Shown: positions 1 to 10,972, counted from the stretch's first letter. The stretch: 64,000 nt of DNA from Symmachiella macrocystis (GCF_007860075.1 NZ_SJPP01000002.1:930001-994000), one strand, 5' to 3'. Program-made: numbers and translations. Notes: generated by a model not told the origin, from the sequence alone.

Positions 1-25
1 GATCACCAATCCGGAGCAGCGATCG

Positions 26-778
26 CTATTCGCTCTCGACTTCAGCCATGACATCATCGGGAATGTCAAAGTTCGCAGTCACGGACTGGATGTCTTCCAA
101 CTCTTCCAGCGCATCGATCAATTTGAGAACCTTACGGCCTCCCGCCACGTCGAGCGTTACAGTGTTGGAAGCCACGCGCGTAATCTCAGACATTTCGGTC
201 GTAAATTTTGCGGCTTCCAAGGCGGAGTCGACATCATCGAACACCTCGGGATCGCAGGTGATCTCAAATCCGGGGCCGACTGCTTTGACATCCTCCGCCC
301 CCGCTTCCAGGGCTGCTTCGAACAACGATTCTTCGTCGATATTTTCGGCCGGAACGAGGAACAATCCCTTGCGTTCAAACATCCAAGAAACGCAGCCGGT
401 TGCGCCCAAATTGCCGCTATGGACCTCAAAACATTTGCGGACTTCACCAGCGGTGCGGTTGCGGTTGTCGGTGAGCGCATCGCACAGCACGGCCACTCCC
501 TCAGCACCGTAGCCTTCGTAGAGAATCTCGGTGTAGACCACACCGCCCATATCGCCGCAGCCTTTTTTGATGGCGCGTTCGATGTTGTCTTTGGGCATAC
601 TCGATTTGCGGGCGCGGTCGATGGCGTAGCGCAGCGTCAGGTTCATGGCCGGGTCGCCGCCACCGTTCTGGGCGGCAACGATAATCGCGCGGCTCAATTT
701 CCCGAACAGGGCACCCCGTTTTTTATCGGCGATGCCTTTTTTGTGTTTAATCCCGGCCCAGTGTGAATGTCCAGCCAT
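26..778 (-). CDS. yebC: YebC/PmpR family protein (TACO1-like)
   Basis: A 250-residue protein of the usual YebC length. It opens with the family signature MAGHSHWAGIKHKKG and continues with the conserved FGKLSRAI and ARKSSMPKDNIERAIKKG segments, then GYGAEGVAVLCDALTDNRNRT. The family was first described as DNA-binding transcriptional regulators; more recent work links members to relieving ribosome stalling, like mitochondrial TACO1. The ATG at 778 gives the full conserved N-terminus. It sits alone on the minus strand, 207 bp downstream of the TPR gene end. The identification is firm; the regulatory or translational role is inferred from the family. Confidence 0.95.
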   Translation of the reverse strand: MAGHSHWAGIKHKKGIADKKRGALFGKLSRAIIVAAQNGGGDPAMNLTLRYAIDRARKSSMPKDNIERAIKKGCGDMGGVVYTEILYEGYGAEGVAVLCDALTDNRNRTAGEVRKCFEVHSGNLGATGCVSWMFERKGLFLVPAENIDEESLFEAALEAGAEDVKAVGPGFEITCDPEVFDDVDSALEAAKFTTEMSEITRVASNTVTLDVAGGRKVLKLIDALEELEDIQSVTANFDIPDDVMAEVESE

Positions 779-985
779 GTCAATCGTCAGATGATAGAGA
801 AAAACCTATGCAAAAGCCCGGTAATGCATCTCAGCAATTCCCCATCTCGGAGGAAACCATACACCACAGCGGGTTTTGAAACTGGTTGAAAATTGTCCGT
901 CCTACCTGCAAATTTATCTCACTGCCCGTTGTAAACAAAGTGCTCCCCAGAAACGGAGGCCAGTGCCGCCATTCACAACGGGTTG

Positions 986-3307
986 CTACGGCGAATCGGG
1001 TCGCTCTGGGCGCAACTCACCAGGAGGCGACTGATGATTCTTGAGTTTTTCGTTCAAACGCTCGATTAGCTTCTTGTTAGATTTCGCATCGACTTTGGAG
1101 AGTTCCAATGCCTTTTTCCACGCCTCAACCGCGAGATCAATTTTCTCCAGCCGTTGATAGACGTCCCCTAGATGATCGTAGATCGTGCCGTCCTGGCCGA
1201 GGTCATCTTCCGATGCCTTCTTCAGGTAAGGCAACGCCTCTTCAAATTTTTCCCGTTTGTACAGTACCCATCCCATACTATCGAGGTACGCAGCGTTATC
1301 CGGGTCGGATTCGATCGCAATGCGGATCATTTTTTCGGCTTGTTCCAAGTTCTTACCTTGGTCGGCGTAGAGATATCCTAAGTCATTGTTGACCCCCGGT
1401 TCGGTCGGGTGCTTTCGGTAGACTTCCTCCAGAATCTCTTCACCCTTCTGCTGATCGCCCATCTGCACGTAGAGGTTAGAAAGGTTGGACTTAGCGCTGC
1501 GGACGATGGTGGCATCACTGGCAAAGTCCTTGATGATCGCCTCAAACCGCTGAATGGCTTCGTCGTTTCGTTCACTATGATAATAGACCCAGGCTTCGCG
1601 TAATTTCAAAATTGCATTGGGTCGCCCCGCTAGTTTCATGCCTTCACCAATCGCTTTCAAAGCCGCTTCGGTTTGGCCGGCAAGTTCCAAGTTGTAGGAC
1701 AGCCAATAATAAAACAACACCCGCGTCTGCAAGTCGGCGATGAACGCGGGATCATCCACACCCTGCTGCAACGCTTCAGCCGCTTCGTCGAACTTTCGTT
1801 GGGAACGCAACAGGTCGGACAGTTCCAGATACACCGAGTTTTTTTGTTCGGCAACACGGGTTTTGCTCAGTGCCGTACGATAAAACTCTTCGGCCTGCGC
1901 TTTCTCGTCAGCCCGTTCCGCCAGATTTGCCAACACATAGGCGTGGGCGAAGTCGAACTCTTCCTCATTAAGTTTTCGCCCCTCGGCGATTACGCTGGCG
2001 GTCAGCTCCTTATCTTCGGCAATCGCCTTCAATTCCGCCTGGATCGCGTTGAGTTGGTTGCGCCCCGCATAAGCCCGCGCCAGTGTATGCAACAATTCAT
2101 TGGGCCGGTTTTGTTTATGGTAGATCCCGGCCAACACTGCGAACCCTTCGGGGTCCTTGGACCGCTCAAGCGCTTGGGTCAATACTTGTTCCGCCTCATC
2201 GAGGGCATCGGCCGACAGTAACGTTTCGGCCAAGAAGAACTGCAGCTTTTCGTTACGCCGATCCCGCTCCGCCAATTCGCGCAGCTTAGGCAGAAATTGG
2301 TCCGACTTGCCTTGCGCTTCTAAAATCACCCCCAACAGTTTATAAGCTGCGCGCCCTTGAGTTTGTCGCTGTGCATCGAAGTATGCCTGCAACTCTTCCA
2401 TCGCCTTGTCCGGCTGACCGGATTCCAAATAGGCCTTCGCAAGATGATAGATCACATTGCCGATATTGCCGGTCTTGGTCTCGATCGCCCGCTGGTAAGC
2501 AGAAATCGCCAACTTATAGTTTTTGCCTTGATAAAACGTGTCGCCCAACTGCTCATAATTGGTCATCACGTCGGCCATCAATTGCCGCCGCACATTGTCC
2601 GGCAAATCGTATTGTTCGGGATGCTCAATCGCATCGAACACCACTTCATAGGCTTCTGAGGCTTTGGGAGCATTGGATGTAGCGCGATACAAAATCCCCA
2701 GGTCGCGCATGAGCCGCACATAGTTTTCCGAATGCTTGTTGAATTCAACAGTCGCAATGGCCCGTTCCAACATCTTGATCGCTTCGGGAATCTTTCCTTG
2801 TTGGGCAAGATGCCGTCCCAAGATTTGTAGCGAGTGGAAATGGTCCGGGGCGACCTCTACTAACTTCTTTGAATAATCGATCGCGTCGTCGACCCGATTC
2901 AGCGTGATGGACATCGCAATCAACGATTCCAGAATCGCCACCGATTGCGGATCATGCTTGTAAGCATTTTGAAACGCCTCGAGCGCTGTCTGGTTTTGCC
3001 CCCGTTTCAGACGCATGCGGCCCACTGAGAACCATGTCAACGCTTCGACTCTCATCTGCTCATCGGCCGAGCGCGGTTTAATCGGTTTGAGCAATTCCAA
3101 CTTGTCTTCATTCGGCTGTATCTTCAGCCCGTTGGAAAGGTCGACTTTCGGTTTCTCTGGTGGGACCGGCGCATCGTCGTCGGATTCGACCGCAAAGGCG
3201 AGTTGATCGCCGTGCAGCGTTTCATCAGCAAGAATCTCAAGTGGGTTCCCGAGAAAAACAATCCCAGTCAGGAAGAGTAAAACGCTACGATGTCCCATGA
3301 TTCCCAT
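986..3307 (-). CDS. Exported tetratricopeptide-repeat protein
   Basis: A 773-residue protein starting with a hydrophobic signal-like segment (MGHRSVLLFLTGIVFLG) and then consisting almost wholly of TPR-like helical repeats, for example ALEAFQNAYKHDPQS and AAYLDSMGWVLYKREKFEEA. TPR arrays serve as protein-protein scaffolds, and export suggests a periplasmic or envelope role. The first ATG (3307) has a good Shine-Dalgarno (GGGGAG, 9-base spacing); a second ATG nine bases further in is possible. The C-terminus is charged and proline-rich. The repeat class is clear, but no specific partner or pathway can be read from the sequence. Confidence 0.88.
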   Translation of the reverse strand: MGIMGHRSVLLFLTGIVFLGNPLEILADETLHGDQLAFAVESDDDAPVPPEKPKVDLSNGLKIQPNEDKLELLKPIKPRSADEQMRVEALTWFSVGRMRLKRGQNQTALEAFQNAYKHDPQSVAILESLIAMSITLNRVDDAIDYSKKLVEVAPDHFHSLQILGRHLAQQGKIPEAIKMLERAIATVEFNKHSENYVRLMRDLGILYRATSNAPKASEAYEVVFDAIEHPEQYDLPDNVRRQLMADVMTNYEQLGDTFYQGKNYKLAISAYQRAIETKTGNIGNVIYHLAKAYLESGQPDKAMEELQAYFDAQRQTQGRAAYKLLGVILEAQGKSDQFLPKLRELAERDRRNEKLQFFLAETLLSADALDEAEQVLTQALERSKDPEGFAVLAGIYHKQNRPNELLHTLARAYAGRNQLNAIQAELKAIAEDKELTASVIAEGRKLNEEEFDFAHAYVLANLAERADEKAQAEEFYRTALSKTRVAEQKNSVYLELSDLLRSQRKFDEAAEALQQGVDDPAFIADLQTRVLFYYWLSYNLELAGQTEAALKAIGEGMKLAGRPNAILKLREAWVYYHSERNDEAIQRFEAIIKDFASDATIVRSAKSNLSNLYVQMGDQQKGEEILEEVYRKHPTEPGVNNDLGYLYADQGKNLEQAEKMIRIAIESDPDNAAYLDSMGWVLYKREKFEEALPYLKKASEDDLGQDGTIYDHLGDVYQRLEKIDLAVEAWKKALELSKVDAKSNKKLIERLNEKLKNHQSPPGELRPERPDSP

Positions 3308-3588
3308 GTTTCGGTGCTCCCCGATGTGTCGAGCTAATGAACGTCAAATTGCGCGTTGATTCCTCAACCAGATTTCCGTGATCACAACTATTGGCAGACA
3401 AATACCGTGTCAACTTGTCCAACGGCGCGGTCGGCGCAAATAGCCGCTTTAAAAAACGACCGCAATGTCGTCTGCTATTGTACTCGCAGACTTCCCCAAC
3501 CACCAAGTCCGTTCTGCCACTGGCAAGGGGCCGGACAAAAAGTGCCGCGAGTGGTTGGCACGATTAGCAACGGCTTTGCGGGCCGGTT

Positions 3589-4593
3589 TCAGCGTGTTGG
3601 CTTTTTGCGGGTTGTCGTTTTTTTCACGCTTTTGGCCTTACGCGACACCTTCTTTGTTGCCTTGGGCTTGGCAACTTTCACTTTTTTCACACCGGCCTTT
3701 TTGCGGGGAACCCTGGCTGCGGGCTTTTTCTTGGTCGCTGAACCAGTCGATTTTTTCTTTGCGGTCTTGGAAGCTGTGCCGCGTGCCTTAGTTGTTTTTT
3801 TGGTGGTTTTCTTAGTCGTTTTCTTCGTTGTTTTTGAAGTCTCGCGTTTTTTCTTCGGTTTTAGGAACGCAGAAGGACCGCGTTTGAATAGTCGATCCAA
3901 TCGTTCCACGCCGGTCTCCAAGTCCCAACCTTCCTCCGGCGCGTGTTTATTAATGGTCTCGAAGAACTTCGCGTACTTAGGGTCAGTCGCCAGACAACGT
4001 ATTAGATGGCAAAACAAGGGCGAGTCCGATTTGCGGACGGATGACTTCAAAATATTCGAAACGTCTTCCGTCGGCGTACCCGGTGCCGCTAAACCCAGCC
4101 AGACGATCGCATTGCTCATCCGATCATCGACCGGCAACAAATGACTGCCCAGGGCGTGTTGCAAGGTGAACAGCCGCATGAACGGAGTCATATGCGAGAT
4201 TTTGTTCAACTGCTTATTAGCCGACTCCAACGTCTTGCGTTTAAGAGCATCGTATTCGAAGGAATACGTGTCCTCGAACACAAATTGCAAGACGCTACGG
4301 ACGCGCAGCGCCCGCCAATCGGGATGGCTTAAGTTCGAGAAAACCGTCTCGGCCTCTTTAACCGAACTGACGCGGATTTCATTGAGGTCATGGAAATCCG
4401 CATGCAGCCGCTCGTGAGCCGCCTCTGCTTCCTCCCAGGTGGAATTCTCCAAACTGGCGGAAAACAGCATCGTTTCTAGCACGGGTTTCTCGAACTTTGG
4501 CAGCTTTCCCGTGTAGCGTTTTTTTAAATTCGTCAGCAACCGTTTGCATACGGCCTGCCGGTCGGAAGCTTTGGTTTTTTGTGCAGCAGCCAT
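3589..4593 (-). CDS. Endonuclease III-like (HhH-GPD fold) protein with histone H1-like lysine-rich tail
   Basis: Translation from the ATG at 4593 gives 334 residues. The first ~240 resemble the helical endonuclease III/HhH-GPD scaffold (LETMLFSASLENSTWEEAEA is like the LLSAQT region, and HLLPVDDRMSNAIVWLGL falls where the HhH and catalytic region would lie). I do not see the canonical catalytic Lys/Asp pair with confidence, nor the FeS cysteines. The last ~90 residues (nt 3592-3861) are a low-complexity tail of KKTTKKTT and KKAGVKK type repeats like eukaryotic histone H1 or bacterial H1-like proteins, suggesting DNA binding. An upstream in-frame ATG at 4650 adds only an atypical His/Cys stretch. 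Assignment of the core is moderate; the tail is plain. Confidence 0.7.
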   Translation of the reverse strand: MAAAQKTKASDRQAVCKRLLTNLKKRYTGKLPKFEKPVLETMLFSASLENSTWEEAEAAHERLHADFHDLNEIRVSSVKEAETVFSNLSHPDWRALRVRSVLQFVFEDTYSFEYDALKRKTLESANKQLNKISHMTPFMRLFTLQHALGSHLLPVDDRMSNAIVWLGLAAPGTPTEDVSNILKSSVRKSDSPLFCHLIRCLATDPKYAKFFETINKHAPEEGWDLETGVERLDRLFKRGPSAFLKPKKKRETSKTTKKTTKKTTKKTTKARGTASKTAKKKSTGSATKKKPAARVPRKKAGVKKVKVAKPKATKKVSRKAKSVKKTTTRKKPTR

Positions 4594-4764
4594 GAGGTTC
4601 CAGAATGATTTGTAGCAATGACACCGATGTGGGGCCGTTTCAAATTTCAATCACAGCCAAGTTTCGTGATTTATAAGGTGGGTACCAGCTTGTTCGCCAT
4701 GACAGCCTGTCGCAACAACAAGGGGCGCCACCGAATCACGCGCCTTCACGACTCACTGGTGTTA

Positions 4765-5259
4765 TCAAGGCGGGCCGACTTCGCCGTCGGGTGCGGGGGG
4801 AGGTTTATCGACTGGACTGGCTGGCAAGGGTGTGCCGTCCTGGACGGTATCCGATTCCTCATCGAGGTCGGGGACGTTGGATTCATCCGCCGCATCATGC
4901 GCCTCCTCGGTTAGTGGTTGCAAATTCAGATCGCGGAGAATCGCTGATGTTTCGATACTCAATTTGACCCCTTGGTCGAGGACGAATTTCAGGACCGGAG
5001 TATAACGAGTCTCTAATCGCTCGGCGACTTTGGCTTGCAGAAACCCCCGTGACGACTCCAACCCGCGCAACGTCAAGGCTTGCGTCTTTTCGTCGCCCAA
5101 AATCGAAACCCGGATCTTGGCCGAGCGTAAATCCGCGCTGACCTCCGCTCCGGTCACGGTGACATTTTTCACCCGCGGATCTTTTAATTCCAACAAAATG
5201 GTGGAACTCACGCATTCCAGAATTGCTTGCGCGACTTTCGCCGAGCGTCGAGAACTCAT
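4765..5259 (-). CDS. rbfA: Ribosome-binding factor A
   Basis: The first ~115 of 164 residues fit RbfA, a KH-type protein that binds the 30S subunit during late 16S rRNA maturation: SSTILLELKDPRVKNVTVTG is the family hallmark and RLETRYTPVLKFVLDQGVKLS follows. The remaining ~50 residues are a variable acidic and proline-rich extension absent from many homologues. It lies 150 bp downstream of infB on the same strand, the usual infB-rbfA order. The ATG at 5259 has a GGACGG motif upstream. Confidence 0.94.
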   Translation of the reverse strand: MSSRRSAKVAQAILECVSSTILLELKDPRVKNVTVTGAEVSADLRSAKIRVSILGDEKTQALTLRGLESSRGFLQAKVAERLETRYTPVLKFVLDQGVKLSIETSAILRDLNLQPLTEEAHDAADESNVPDLDEESDTVQDGTPLPASPVDKPPPAPDGEVGPP

Positions 5260-5409
5260 GAATCAACCGTCCAAATGTCAGGGGAACCATCCTCGCGCCA
5301 CTCTCGTTCATTGAGCAAACGCGGTCGGTTTGTGGTCACTAGTGCTGCGGCCTGCGCAACCCGGATCGTACGGAACCACGCCCACCTGCCGGCGGCGCGG
5401 CTGTCGCCG

Positions 5410-8295
5410 TTAAGAGCCTGCCGCCGTGGACTCAAGCGTCCGTTTGACTTCTTCGACCCGGTAAGCTTCCAACAGGTCTCCTTCTTTCACGTCGTTAAAC
5501 CCTTCCAGACGAATACCACACTCCATCCCGTCGCGGACCTCCTTGACGTCGTCCTTCTCTCGCTTCAGTGACGCAATTCTATAATTGTTCAGCACTTTCT
5601 GGTCACGGATCACGTGCATGCGATTATTCCGGTCGATCGTGCCATTCAACACGCGGCAGCCGGCAATCGTTCCGAAACGGCTGATACTGAATGTTTTGAG
5701 CACCAAAACACGTCCGGTCGGTACGTCCCGCAATTCTGGTCGCAACAACCCTTCCAGAGCCGCCTTGATGTCATCGGAGACTTCATAAATGATGCTGTAA
5801 CGGCGAATTTCGACCCCCTCTTTGTCGGCCAATGCGGCGGCGCGGTCTTCCGCGACCACGTGGAACGCAACGATGATCGCGCCGGTGGCACTGGCCAACG
5901 TCACATCGCTTTCATTCACACCACCGACCCCTTCGTGCACAATTTCCACACGCACTTCCGGGTGGTCCAATTTCTCGATTTCGCTTCGCAGAGCTTCGCC
6001 CGAACCGGGGGTGTCGGCTTTGATAATCAATGGCAGATCCTGAACATCGCCCTCTTTGGCCTGATTCAGGATGTCTTCCAGCGTCCGCGGCAACCCGCGT
6101 CCTGCCAGTGATTCTGCACGGCCCCGTTGACGACGCGACTCCGCCGCTTCGCGGGCTTCGTCAATATCGGCCATCGCGAAGAAGTGATCTCCCGCACCGG
6201 GTACGACATCCAGACCGGAGACTTTGATTGGAGTACTGGGAGGCGCCTCCTCCAATTCGTTTCCATGATCGTCATATATCGCCCGGATCCGACCGTAAGC
6301 CGGTCCGCACAAGACATCATCACCGATGCGCAACGTCCCTTGTTGAACAATCAACCAAGCCAGCACACCGCGTCCTTCGTCTCGGAACGCTTCCAGACAA
6401 ACGCCATGCGCCGGGACATTCGGATTGCCTTTGTATTCATGCAATTCGGCCGTCAGCACAATGGTGTGCAACAACTCGTCCAAGCCCTGACGGGTCGTGG
6501 CGGAGGTCCGTATGACTTCGTAGTCCCCACCCCATTCGGCGGGTAGGACGTTATTCGTCGACAATTCTTGCAGCACGCGCTGTTCGTCGACCCCTTGCAG
6601 GTCGATCTTGTTCATCGCCACGATGACCGGCACACCGGCCGCTTTGGCATGGCTGATGGCTTCCTTCGTCTGCGGCATGACGCCGTCATCGGCCGCAACA
6701 ACCAATACGACGATGTCCGTAACGTTGGCACCACGTGCCCGCATCTCACCAAACGCCGCGTGGCCCGGAGTATCGACGAAGGTAATCTTCTGCCCTTCGT
6801 GTTCGACTTGATACGCGGCGATGTGCTGCGTAATTCCTCCGGCTTCGCCATCGGCAACGTTCGCCGAACGCAACGCATCCAGCAAGGTGGTCTTACCATG
6901 GTCTACGTGACCTAGGATTGTGACAATCGTCGGGCGGATCGTTTCGCCTTCCACGTCGTCGTCACCGCCGGTCAGTTTTTCTACCAATTCCAGTTCGATG
7001 TCTCGCTCGTGACGCACCTCGAGATCAACGCCGCATTCCATGGACAATTCGATGGCCGTCTCTTCATCCAAGCCGGCATTGATTGTCAACGGCTCGCCCC
7101 GCTGGAACATCATCGTCATCAGCGTTTTAGCGGGCCGGCCGATGGCTTCGGATAGCGAGCGAATTGTGATCGGGAATTCGATCTTGGCCGACGTCTTCAA
7201 CGGGATCGTGGAAGTGGGCCGCGACTTGCGACGCATACCACGCCGGGGACGCCGGTCGTCATCATCTCGTCCACCGCGACGTTTCCGCTTACCTTGACGG
7301 GTTTCGCGGGTTTCGATCAGCCCTGCGCCCCGTTTGTTCTGCTTGCGCTCGTCAGGAGATATCGGCGATACGGGGACAATGCCCGATTTCTTTTTCTTCT
7401 TATCTTCCGCGTGCTGTTTGACGTATTCTTGCAGCGGCCGAGACTGCGTCATTACATCAGTGGGCAAGCGGATATCCGGTTTTTGGGCCGGCGCTTCTGT
7501 GGGTTTAGGCGGCGCCACGGGCGGCTTTGCCATAGCCGGTGCGGCCAAACTCGGCAACCGCGGAGACTTGCGCTTGCGTGGTTGCTTTTCTGTCGCGGGT
7601 GGTGCCGCATCCGCAGCACTACCAATCGGTGCCATGGGAGTGACAGACTTCATTCCCCCGCGACCATGACCGGCAGGCGGAATATAGTCTCCGCGACGCA
7701 TGGGAGCCACGTCCGTCGAGGAAGCATCGGCTTTCACCTCCTCCTCAACGACAGGCGGTTCCTCCACAGGCTCATCCCCGACAGTTGGCGGTTCTTCCGC
7801 TGCTGGGGGTGGCTCTTCGACCGCGTCTTTCTTCGCTCGCATCCCCGCCAGCGGACCGGCGGCAGCAGCCTTACCTGCGGCGGACCGCATCGAAGCGCTT
7901 TCCACCGGCACCATCATCTGCTCGGCAGCCAGATCGCGAGGCTTGGAGATCGGTTCCTCAACGACAGGTTCAGGAGCCTCTTCCGGTTTTTCCTCAGGCG
8001 GTTTTGCACGGGGCTTCGCCGGCTTTGAGGGAATGACTTTAATTTCCGGGACTTTGGTCGATGAACCCACAGGTGGTTTTTCACGGACCGGCGCCAGCGG
8101 ACCGGTAGCGCTGGACGGCGCCGCTTCAACGGAGTCGCTATTCTGAACAGCTGCCAAAACTTTGTCTCGCTCTTCTTCCGAAATGCTGGCAAGGGCTGAG
8201 TTTTTGATCTCAATCCCCACCTTTCGGCAAAGATCGATCAGCTCCTTGCTGTCCATTTTCAACTCTTTGGCAAGAGCGAAGATCCGAACCTTCAA
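5410..8295 (-). CDS. infB: Translation initiation factor IF-2
   Basis: A GTPase that delivers fMet-tRNA to the 30S subunit. The N-terminal IF2-N module ([18 protein letters not shown]) is followed by a ~300-residue Pro/Ala/Glu-rich and basic linker, a second IF2-N-like segment, then the G domain: [11 protein letters not shown] (~residue 462), DTPGHAAF and NKID (~561). Domains II-IV follow, ending with the C-terminal fMet-tRNA domain. I place the start at the TTG at 8295 because GGGGAG lies eight bases upstream and the protein then begins MKVRIF as in relatives; a GTG at 8304 is the alternative. About 961 residues. It is downstream of nusA and upstream of rbfA. Confidence 0.96.
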   Translation of the reverse strand: MKVRIFALAKELKMDSKELIDLCRKVGIEIKNSALASISEEERDKVLAAVQNSDSVEAAPSSATGPLAPVREKPPVGSSTKVPEIKVIPSKPAKPRAKPPEEKPEEAPEPVVEEPISKPRDLAAEQMMVPVESASMRSAAGKAAAAGPLAGMRAKKDAVEEPPPAAEEPPTVGDEPVEEPPVVEEEVKADASSTDVAPMRRGDYIPPAGHGRGGMKSVTPMAPIGSAADAAPPATEKQPRKRKSPRLPSLAAPAMAKPPVAPPKPTEAPAQKPDIRLPTDVMTQSRPLQEYVKQHAEDKKKKKSGIVPVSPISPDERKQNKRGAGLIETRETRQGKRKRRGGRDDDDRRPRRGMRRKSRPTSTIPLKTSAKIEFPITIRSLSEAIGRPAKTLMTMMFQRGEPLTINAGLDEETAIELSMECGVDLEVRHERDIELELVEKLTGGDDDVEGETIRPTIVTILGHVDHGKTTLLDALRSANVADGEAGGITQHIAAYQVEHEGQKITFVDTPGHAAFGEMRARGANVTDIVVLVVAADDGVMPQTKEAISHAKAAGVPVIVAMNKIDLQGVDEQRVLQELSTNNVLPAEWGGDYEVIRTSATTRQGLDELLHTIVLTAELHEYKGNPNVPAHGVCLEAFRDEGRGVLAWLIVQQGTLRIGDDVLCGPAYGRIRAIYDDHGNELEEAPPSTPIKVSGLDVVPGAGDHFFAMADIDEAREAAESRRQRGRAESLAGRGLPRTLEDILNQAKEGDVQDLPLIIKADTPGSGEALRSEIEKLDHPEVRVEIVHEGVGGVNESDVTLASATGAIIVAFHVVAEDRAAALADKEGVEIRRYSIIYEVSDDIKAALEGLLRPELRDVPTGRVLVLKTFSISRFGTIAGCRVLNGTIDRNNRMHVIRDQKVLNNYRIASLKREKDDVKEVRDGMECGIRLEGFNDVKEGDLLEAYRVEEVKRTLESTAAGS

Positions 8296-8632
8296 TCCAA
8301 ACACTCCCCGGATAAACCGTCCAAATTACAGCTTCAAATCCTCGTTTGCCTTTGCTCCGCACCCGGCATCAGCCAGATGGAACTTGGCGTTCCTTGGATC
8401 TCAAAGCGTTTTGTAAGTGACCGGCACGAGTAGCTCGTACCGCTAAAGACCTCTTTGCGCCGCCTGAACCGAGGCGGCTTCGCCCTGTCTGGTCAATGAC
8501 AGCGATCAATTGTAATCGCCAAATATCCTGACAACGGCGTTGATCCAAATTCCCACCTTGCGAATGCCGTTACCACCCCGTCTTCCGAGATGCCCAACGG
8601 CTATTTGCAAGTTTTGGAATCGCTACTATGTT
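8296..8632. other. Intergenic region between nusA and infB, with small hairpins
   Basis: No gene is seen. The ylxR gene that often sits between nusA and infB is absent. Two short inverted repeats lie here: ACGAG-TAG-CTCGT at about 8426-8438, and CCGCC/GGCGG at about 8461-8478. Neither is followed by a clear U-run, so I do not call a terminator. Confidence 0.5.
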
Positions 8633-10204
8633 TTACTCTTCCGGTGTCGACGCCTCCGCTTTTGTCAAAGTCTCGTCGTCGACGCCGTCTTCCGGTGCCT
8701 GAACTTCCTCACCGGAAGCCACTATCTTCTGCTCCTCATCAGCGACTTGCTCTGCGGAATCGACACTCTCCTCCGCAACAGTTTCGCCAACTGCTTCCTC
8801 GTCATTGGCCGCAACTTCGGATTCGGCATCAACCGCTTCTTGGGTTTCCTCAGCAGCCGCCTCGGCCACTTCCGTCTTCTCTGCTTCTTCAGTTGCTTCG
8901 GTTGCTTCGGTTGCTTCGGTATCGGATGCCGCTTCCGCGCCCTCAGCCGTTTCCGTGTCAGCCGCTGTTGTGGTTTCAGCAGGCGTCTCCGCCGGTGCTG
9001 CCGCAGCTGCCATGCGAGCGTCTGCGCGACGCTTCTGTAGTTCTTTTTCCAGCCGTTCGCTTTCCTGGTCCGCGAATTCAACGATCGTTTCACACTGTTC
9101 TTCGGTCAAACCGCCCAATTCGGCCAATTGATCCGGCTCGATAATTGACAGGTCGTCGAAGCTCAAAAAACCCTGTGCAACAAGGCTTTCCGCGAGTTCA
9201 TTGCTAATATGGGGAACTTCCCCAAATGCCATCACAGAGCTTTCCAGTTGATCGTTCAGCTCATCCTCGGTCATGATTTCGATGTCCCAGCCGACCAACT
9301 TGGACGCCAATCGCACGTTTTGACCGCGGCGGCCAATCGATAGCGACAATTGATCATCTCGGACCAGCACCAGCACCCGTCCCAACATCGGGCACAGGAT
9401 AACGTTTTCCACCTCCGCCGGTTGCAGGGCATTGGGAACCAGGACTTGCAACGAATCGTTCCAGCGGACGATATCAATCCGCTCGCTGGCCAACTCATCC
9501 ACGATATTTTTAATTCGCGAACCACGAACTCCAACGCAGGCCCCGACGCAATCGATCTTTTGATCGTTGCAGGAGACAGCCACCTTCGAACGATATCCCG
9601 CTTCACGAGCAATCGAGCGAATTTCGATCACACCTTCGCCAATCTCGGGAATTTCTAATTCAAATAACCGCCGCACAAGGTCAGCGTGCGTCCGCGAGAG
9701 AATAATTTTGACTCGGCTCCCTGCTTTGCGAACATCCATCACCACAGCCCGAACACGTTCGCTGGGACGGTGGGACTCACCCGGGATTTGCTCTCCACGC
9801 GGCAAGATGCCTTCGACTTTGCCCAAATTCACCGCAGCCGTACCACCCGAGAGGCTTTGGATCGTACCGGTGACAATGTGCCCCCGCATTTCCTGATATT
9901 CGTCGAACAGCGCATCTCGCTCAGCTTCGCGAATCTTCTGAATCATCACCTGCTTCGCCGTTTGTGCAGCAATGCGGCCCAGCAAATCTCCCAGCTCGTC
10001 TGAATCTAGTAGCTTTTCGTTAATTTTCAACGAAGACTCCCCCGTCTCACGATCGATATTGATCTCGAAGGTCTCTTCTTCGCCATAGTGTTTGCGCGCC
10101 GCTGACAGGATCGCCTGTTCGATCCCCTCGAACACGATCTCCTTGTCGATATTTTTATCGCGATGCAAGGCATCGACGATTCGTAGTAGCTCAGGGCCGT
10201 TCAT
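8633..10204 (-). CDS. nusA: Transcription termination/antitermination protein NusA
   Basis: A 523-residue NusA with the N-terminal RNA-polymerase-binding domain ([22 protein letters not shown]), an S1 domain ([21 protein letters not shown]), two KH domains ([38 protein letters not shown]), and helical C-terminal repeats. The last ~100 residues are a very acidic Ala/Glu/Thr-rich tail containing ATEATEATE-type repeats. NusA modulates pausing, termination and antitermination. The ATG at 10204 has a strong Shine-Dalgarno (GAGGAAGG). rimP, which usually precedes nusA, is not upstream; a ~730-nt leader takes its place. Confidence 0.96.
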   Translation of the reverse strand: MNGPELLRIVDALHRDKNIDKEIVFEGIEQAILSAARKHYGEEETFEINIDRETGESSLKINEKLLDSDELGDLLGRIAAQTAKQVMIQKIREAERDALFDEYQEMRGHIVTGTIQSLSGGTAAVNLGKVEGILPRGEQIPGESHRPSERVRAVVMDVRKAGSRVKIILSRTHADLVRRLFELEIPEIGEGVIEIRSIAREAGYRSKVAVSCNDQKIDCVGACVGVRGSRIKNIVDELASERIDIVRWNDSLQVLVPNALQPAEVENVILCPMLGRVLVLVRDDQLSLSIGRRGQNVRLASKLVGWDIEIMTEDELNDQLESSVMAFGEVPHISNELAESLVAQGFLSFDDLSIIEPDQLAELGGLTEEQCETIVEFADQESERLEKELQKRRADARMAAAAAPAETPAETTTAADTETAEGAEAASDTEATEATEATEEAEKTEVAEAAAEETQEAVDAESEVAANDEEAVGETVAEESVDSAEQVADEEQKIVASGEEVQAPEDGVDDETLTKAEASTPEE

Positions 10205-10483
10205 GTTTGTCCTTCCTCGTCAGTCTCTCGTTCCGATGGGCCATCCCAGTGCCGGAAGTACCGACGATTTCGTTCATCTTCACCCGCCGTCGTTCACGAT
10301 GCCACGCGTCCAATCCATGCCGCACCGCCAATCATGAGTTAGTGCGTCCCAGGCAATCCTCTCAACTAAAATTTGAGCCAAACAACGCTGCGGCCAGAAA
10401 AACCGGTCGCCGTGCTCACCATATCTCCGCCGACAGCAACACCCCGACTTCGACGACTCACATCATTTCCAAACCCACCAACG

Positions 10484-10510
10484 AAAAAAAGTGGGCACTA
10501 GTCCCACTTT
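10484..10510 (-). terminator. Rho-independent terminator within the nusA leader
   Basis: Read on the minus strand, a perfect 8-bp stem (AAAGTGGG with CCCACTTT, 7-nt loop) runs directly into seven T residues. It lies ~280 bp upstream of nusA on the same strand, so it must either end a separate short transcript or attenuate the nusA-infB-rbfA transcript. Confidence 0.8.
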
Positions 10511-10937
10511 GTCACCGCCTTCGCCAAGTTCGCACAGCGCGTGACAACACTTACATGTCGCCGAAATCGCACAATGCGCCTTTGACTTAAAGGCACGGGC
10601 CAGAGATGTCGCTAAACACTTACATTCTCGAAACCCCATGGAGACAAAGTAAAAGGCCACACGAGAACGATCCCACGAAACCTTGGACTCTTTGTCTTCA
10701 TTTGCCGGACTTCCTCATGACTACCTACGCGAGGAGATTTCCGGGAAATGACGTCAATTTTGATTCCCATTCCAACAGCCGTTTTGCTCAAATAAACCGT
10801 GTCCCGGCCGCAAATGACTGCCAAAACCACTCTAATAACTTTAACAACTTTCCAAGAAATGTCATGGGGTACGCTGTAACGCGACCTCTTGCCCAACCGC
10901 AAAAATGCAGCAGGGCATCCCACAAACGTTCCACGAC
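10484..10937 (-). ncRNA. Candidate ~450-nt leader RNA or ncRNA upstream of nusA
   Basis: A sigma70-like promoter at 10944-10972 and an intrinsic terminator at 10484-10510, both on the minus strand, bound this segment. It has no credible coding frame. I could not match it to RNase P RNA, tmRNA, 6S or SRP RNA by their core motifs. It may be an attenuated leader controlling nusA, which is autoregulated in some bacteria, or an independent small RNA. Transcription itself is inferred. Confidence 0.45.
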
Positions 10938-10943
10938 TCGTTG

Positions 10944-10972
10944 ACAATAATGTCCCGAAGTCAAACTGTCAA
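10944..10972 (-). promoter_or_regulatory. Sigma70-type promoter for the nusA leader
   Basis: On the minus strand TTGACA (10972-10967), exactly 17 nt, then TATTGT (10949-10944). The -35 is a perfect consensus and the -10 matches four of six. It reads toward nusA. Confidence 0.65.

Noticed and set aside
10690-10730. GAGGAAGTCCGG on the minus strand near 10710, similar to the RNase P RNA core GAGGAAAGTCCGG.
   Set aside because: One base of the motif is missing and no matching 3' core (ACAGAA, GGCTTA-type) or P4 pairing follows in the next 250 bp. I treat the segment as an unclassified leader.
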